Positions 20,189 through 21,204 of a stretch of 21,204 nucleotides of DNA are shown piece by piece. The stretch covers positions 1-21,204 of the forward strand of contig CADWAF010004128.1 in NCBI GenBank assembly GCA_902984215.1, read 5' to 3'. Position 1 is the first letter of the stretch. Every line of letters starts with the position of its first letter. Below the pieces are notes generated by a model, which saw only the letters and a program-made list of their open reading frames with translations, had not been told where the DNA came from and made no database searches. The position numbers and the translations under genes were made by a program. The stretch comes from Willaertia magna (lineage: Eukaryota > Heterolobosea > Eutetramitea > Acrasida > Naegleriidae).

Positions 20189-20306
20189 ATCTACGGCCAT
20201 ACCACTGTGAAAGCACCTCATCCCGTCCGATTTGAGAAGTTAAGCACAGTAGGGCTACATTAGTACTGAGATGGGAGACTTCTCGGGAACCTGTAGTGCT
20301 GTAGAT
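20189..20306 (+). rRNA. 5S ribosomal RNA
   Basis: This 118-nt sequence has the eukaryotic 5S signature ATCTACGGCCATACCA at the 5' end and GTGCTGTAGAT at the 3' end. Helix I forms from nine pairs (20189-20197 with 20298-20306, one G-U). An internal helix pairs CTGTG (20205-20209) with CACAG (20245-20249). Further stems pair CTACA (20255-20259) with TGTAG (20292-20296) and CTGAGA (20266-20271) with TCTCGG (20281-20286). GTCCGATTTGAGAAG and GATGGGAGAC occupy the expected conserved loops. No breaks are visible, so it is probably a functional gene transcribed by RNA polymerase III. It is a single copy in this window, lying 152 nt after the dynein stop on the same strand. Confidence 0.96.
20238..20287 (+). 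promoter_or_regulatory. Internal control region of the 5S gene (box A to box C)
   Basis: AGTTAAGCACAGTAG (20238-20252) corresponds to box A, and CTGAGATGGGAGACTTCTCG (20266-20285) to the box C region bound by TFIIIA in characterised 5S genes. Boundaries are by analogy with animal 5S genes. Confidence 0.7.
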
Positions 20307-20317
20307 TTTTAATTTTT
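20306..20317 (+). terminator. RNA polymerase III terminator (T runs) after 5S
   Basis: Five T residues (20306-20310, the first being the paired 3' end of the RNA) are followed by AA and a second run of five T (20313-20317). Short T runs directly after the RNA are the standard Pol III stop signal. Confidence 0.8.
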
Positions 20318-20433
20318 GCAAGCAAACTACAAGATTAACTTTTTTAATGTTTTTACAAAAGTTGTAACCCCCAATGCGCCACTACAAGTATTTTTCTTTC
20401 CTCCAACTTTACTAAACTCAAAATATGGCAGAG

Positions 20434-21171
20434 TTAAGAATACTTTTCAGCCTCTCTTCTAACCATAAAATTATATCTATCACTTTTATCAAAAACATTT
20501 ACCTTAAAAAAGTTTACATCTAAAATACTTTTCAATTCATCATATTTCTCTACAATTTCCATTAAAACTTCTTCCTTTCCAATATCTTTTGCTTTTACAA
20601 AATAAGCATTAAAAATATCTTCAGCAACACAATTTTGTAATGAAGCAATAGTAATGGATGTATTTAATTTATTTAATCTTCCATTCTCTTGTTCTTCTTC
20701 TTCAATAAATTTTAATAAACGATGAGCGTGAACGGAATTTGAAATTTTCAAATTAAAATTTCCTAAATTCATTTGTGAAATTCCAACTTTTTGTGCCATT
20801 TGATCAATTTGTAAACAAAATGGCGGGACTTCTCCCTCCTTTAAATTAGCGCCAAATTTCTTTTTAAAAAATTCTTTTCTTTCCATTCCTTCAGCCGGTA
20901 ATGTTGGATTTAATAAGAAGGGTTTCCATTGAATGGAATAGGTAAATTTATTATGTTTTTCATCTCTTTTTTCGGATTGAATTTGTTGCAAAGCTTTTTC
21001 TAATTGACATTTTCCGATATAACAAAAAGGACAAACAATATCGCTGACAATAGTAATTGATAAATGATTATTAGAATTGTCATTATTATTGTTTAAATCA
21101 TTTTGAATATTGTTGTCACTGGAATCCTTCTTATTACAGGCACCATCAGAAGAACAAACAAATTCTTCCAT
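20434..21171 (-). CDS. DsbA/FrnE-like thioredoxin-fold protein, apparently truncated at the C-terminus
   Basis: The 245-residue frame starts at ATG 21171. After an asparagine-rich tail (about 17-36), residues 38-245 match the DsbA family of FrnE/HCCA isomerase type. IVSDIVCPFCYIGKCQLEKAL (41-61) has the CxxC pair C47/C50, then come IQWKPFLLNPTLPAEGMERKEF and KKKFG, the NSVHAHRLLKF helix motif (145-155), and DIFNAYFVKAKDI. The frame then ends in VRREAEKYS. In this family that position is normally followed by a GVxGVP segment carrying the cis-proline loop, the last strands and a short tail, perhaps 40-50 residues, none of which I find in any frame before the 5S gene. The protein may be a decayed gene, a real short form, or missing an exon. 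Such proteins are disulfide oxidoreductases or GST-kappa-like, with substrate unknown. It is convergent with the dynein and 5S genes. Confidence 0.75.
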   Translation of the reverse strand: MEEFVCSSDGACNKKDSSDNNIQNDLNNNNDNSNNHLSITIVSDIVCPFCYIGKCQLEKALQQIQSEKRDEKHNKFTYSIQWKPFLLNPTLPAEGMERKEFFKKKFGANLKEGEVPPFCLQIDQMAQKVGISQMNLGNFNLKISNSVHAHRLLKFIEEEEQENGRLNKLNTSITIASLQNCVAEDIFNAYFVKAKDIGKEEVLMEIVEKYDELKSILDVNFFKVNVFDKSDRYNFMVRREAEKYS

Positions 21172-21204
21172 TTTTTGTCTTTTGTTGAACTAATATTGTT
21201 ACAA

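Noticed and set aside
20013..20321. Minus-strand frame of about 100 codons across the 5S gene
   Set aside because: It is antisense to the 5S rRNA and to the dynein 3' end, has no recognisable motif, and its composition follows the rRNA.
20402..20445. Possible intron at the end of the DsbA-like gene (GTATTC donor, TTAAC branch-like site, TTTAG acceptor)
   Set aside because: Splicing yields only a short tail ending in HWGLQLL, with no GVP loop or other family feature, and the donor is poor.
1..21204. CRISPR arrays, transposons, phage genes, tRNAs, or a new multi-gene defence or biosynthetic system
   Set aside because: I saw no repeat-spacer pattern, no terminal inverted repeats, no transposase, integrase or reverse transcriptase motifs, and no tRNA-like boxes. 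The genes are mostly recognisable eukaryotic housekeeping or flagellar families.

Overview
This looks like nuclear DNA of a flagellated, AT-rich, gene-dense protist. A heterolobosean amoeboflagellate such as Naegleria is my best guess, inferred from style and gene content without any database match. The signs are eukaryote-only genes (axonemal dynein heavy chain, radial spoke protein 9, TLC-domain membrane protein, mitochondrial Hsp70 escort protein), a 5S rRNA gene of eukaryotic type, a spliceosomal intron, asparagine-rich and acidic low-complexity tracts, very short intergenic gaps and a standard genetic code. Every stop codon I could assign is TAA.

Layout. At the left edge, on the minus strand, an open frame joins an RCC1-like part to most of a sterol isomerase (EBP family). 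It stops at a splice-donor-like sequence near the window edge. Diverging from it are two plus-strand genes for mitochondrial-type proteins: 3-hydroxyisobutyryl-CoA hydrolase (valine breakdown) and a DNL zinc-finger protein (Zim17/Tim15). Convergent to these lie three tightly packed minus-strand genes: RSPH9, a DUF501 protein with a mitochondrial-type leader, and a TLCD4-like membrane protein. The last two are only 2 nt apart. After a 325-nt divergent promoter region comes the dominant gene, an outer-arm axonemal dynein heavy chain of the beta class. It fills 6331-20036 once a 44-nt intron near its 5' end is recognised (4553 residues). A single intact 5S rRNA gene follows on the plus strand. 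Beyond it, convergent, is a DsbA/FrnE-like thioredoxin-fold gene whose reading frame ends just before the expected cis-proline loop.

How the genes relate. RSPH9 and the dynein chain both build the motile axoneme, and may be induced together when the cell makes flagella. The hydrolase, the Zim17-like protein and the DUF501 protein point to the mitochondrion. The EBP part and the TLC protein point to endomembrane lipid metabolism. I see no CRISPR array, transposon, phage gene or tRNA, and no obvious multi-gene new system. The points most worth checking are the RCC1-EBP chimera and its broken 3' end, the truncated DsbA-like gene beside the 5S gene, the dynein's variant AAA2 P-loop and its charged AAA6 insert, and the 2-nt gene spacing.
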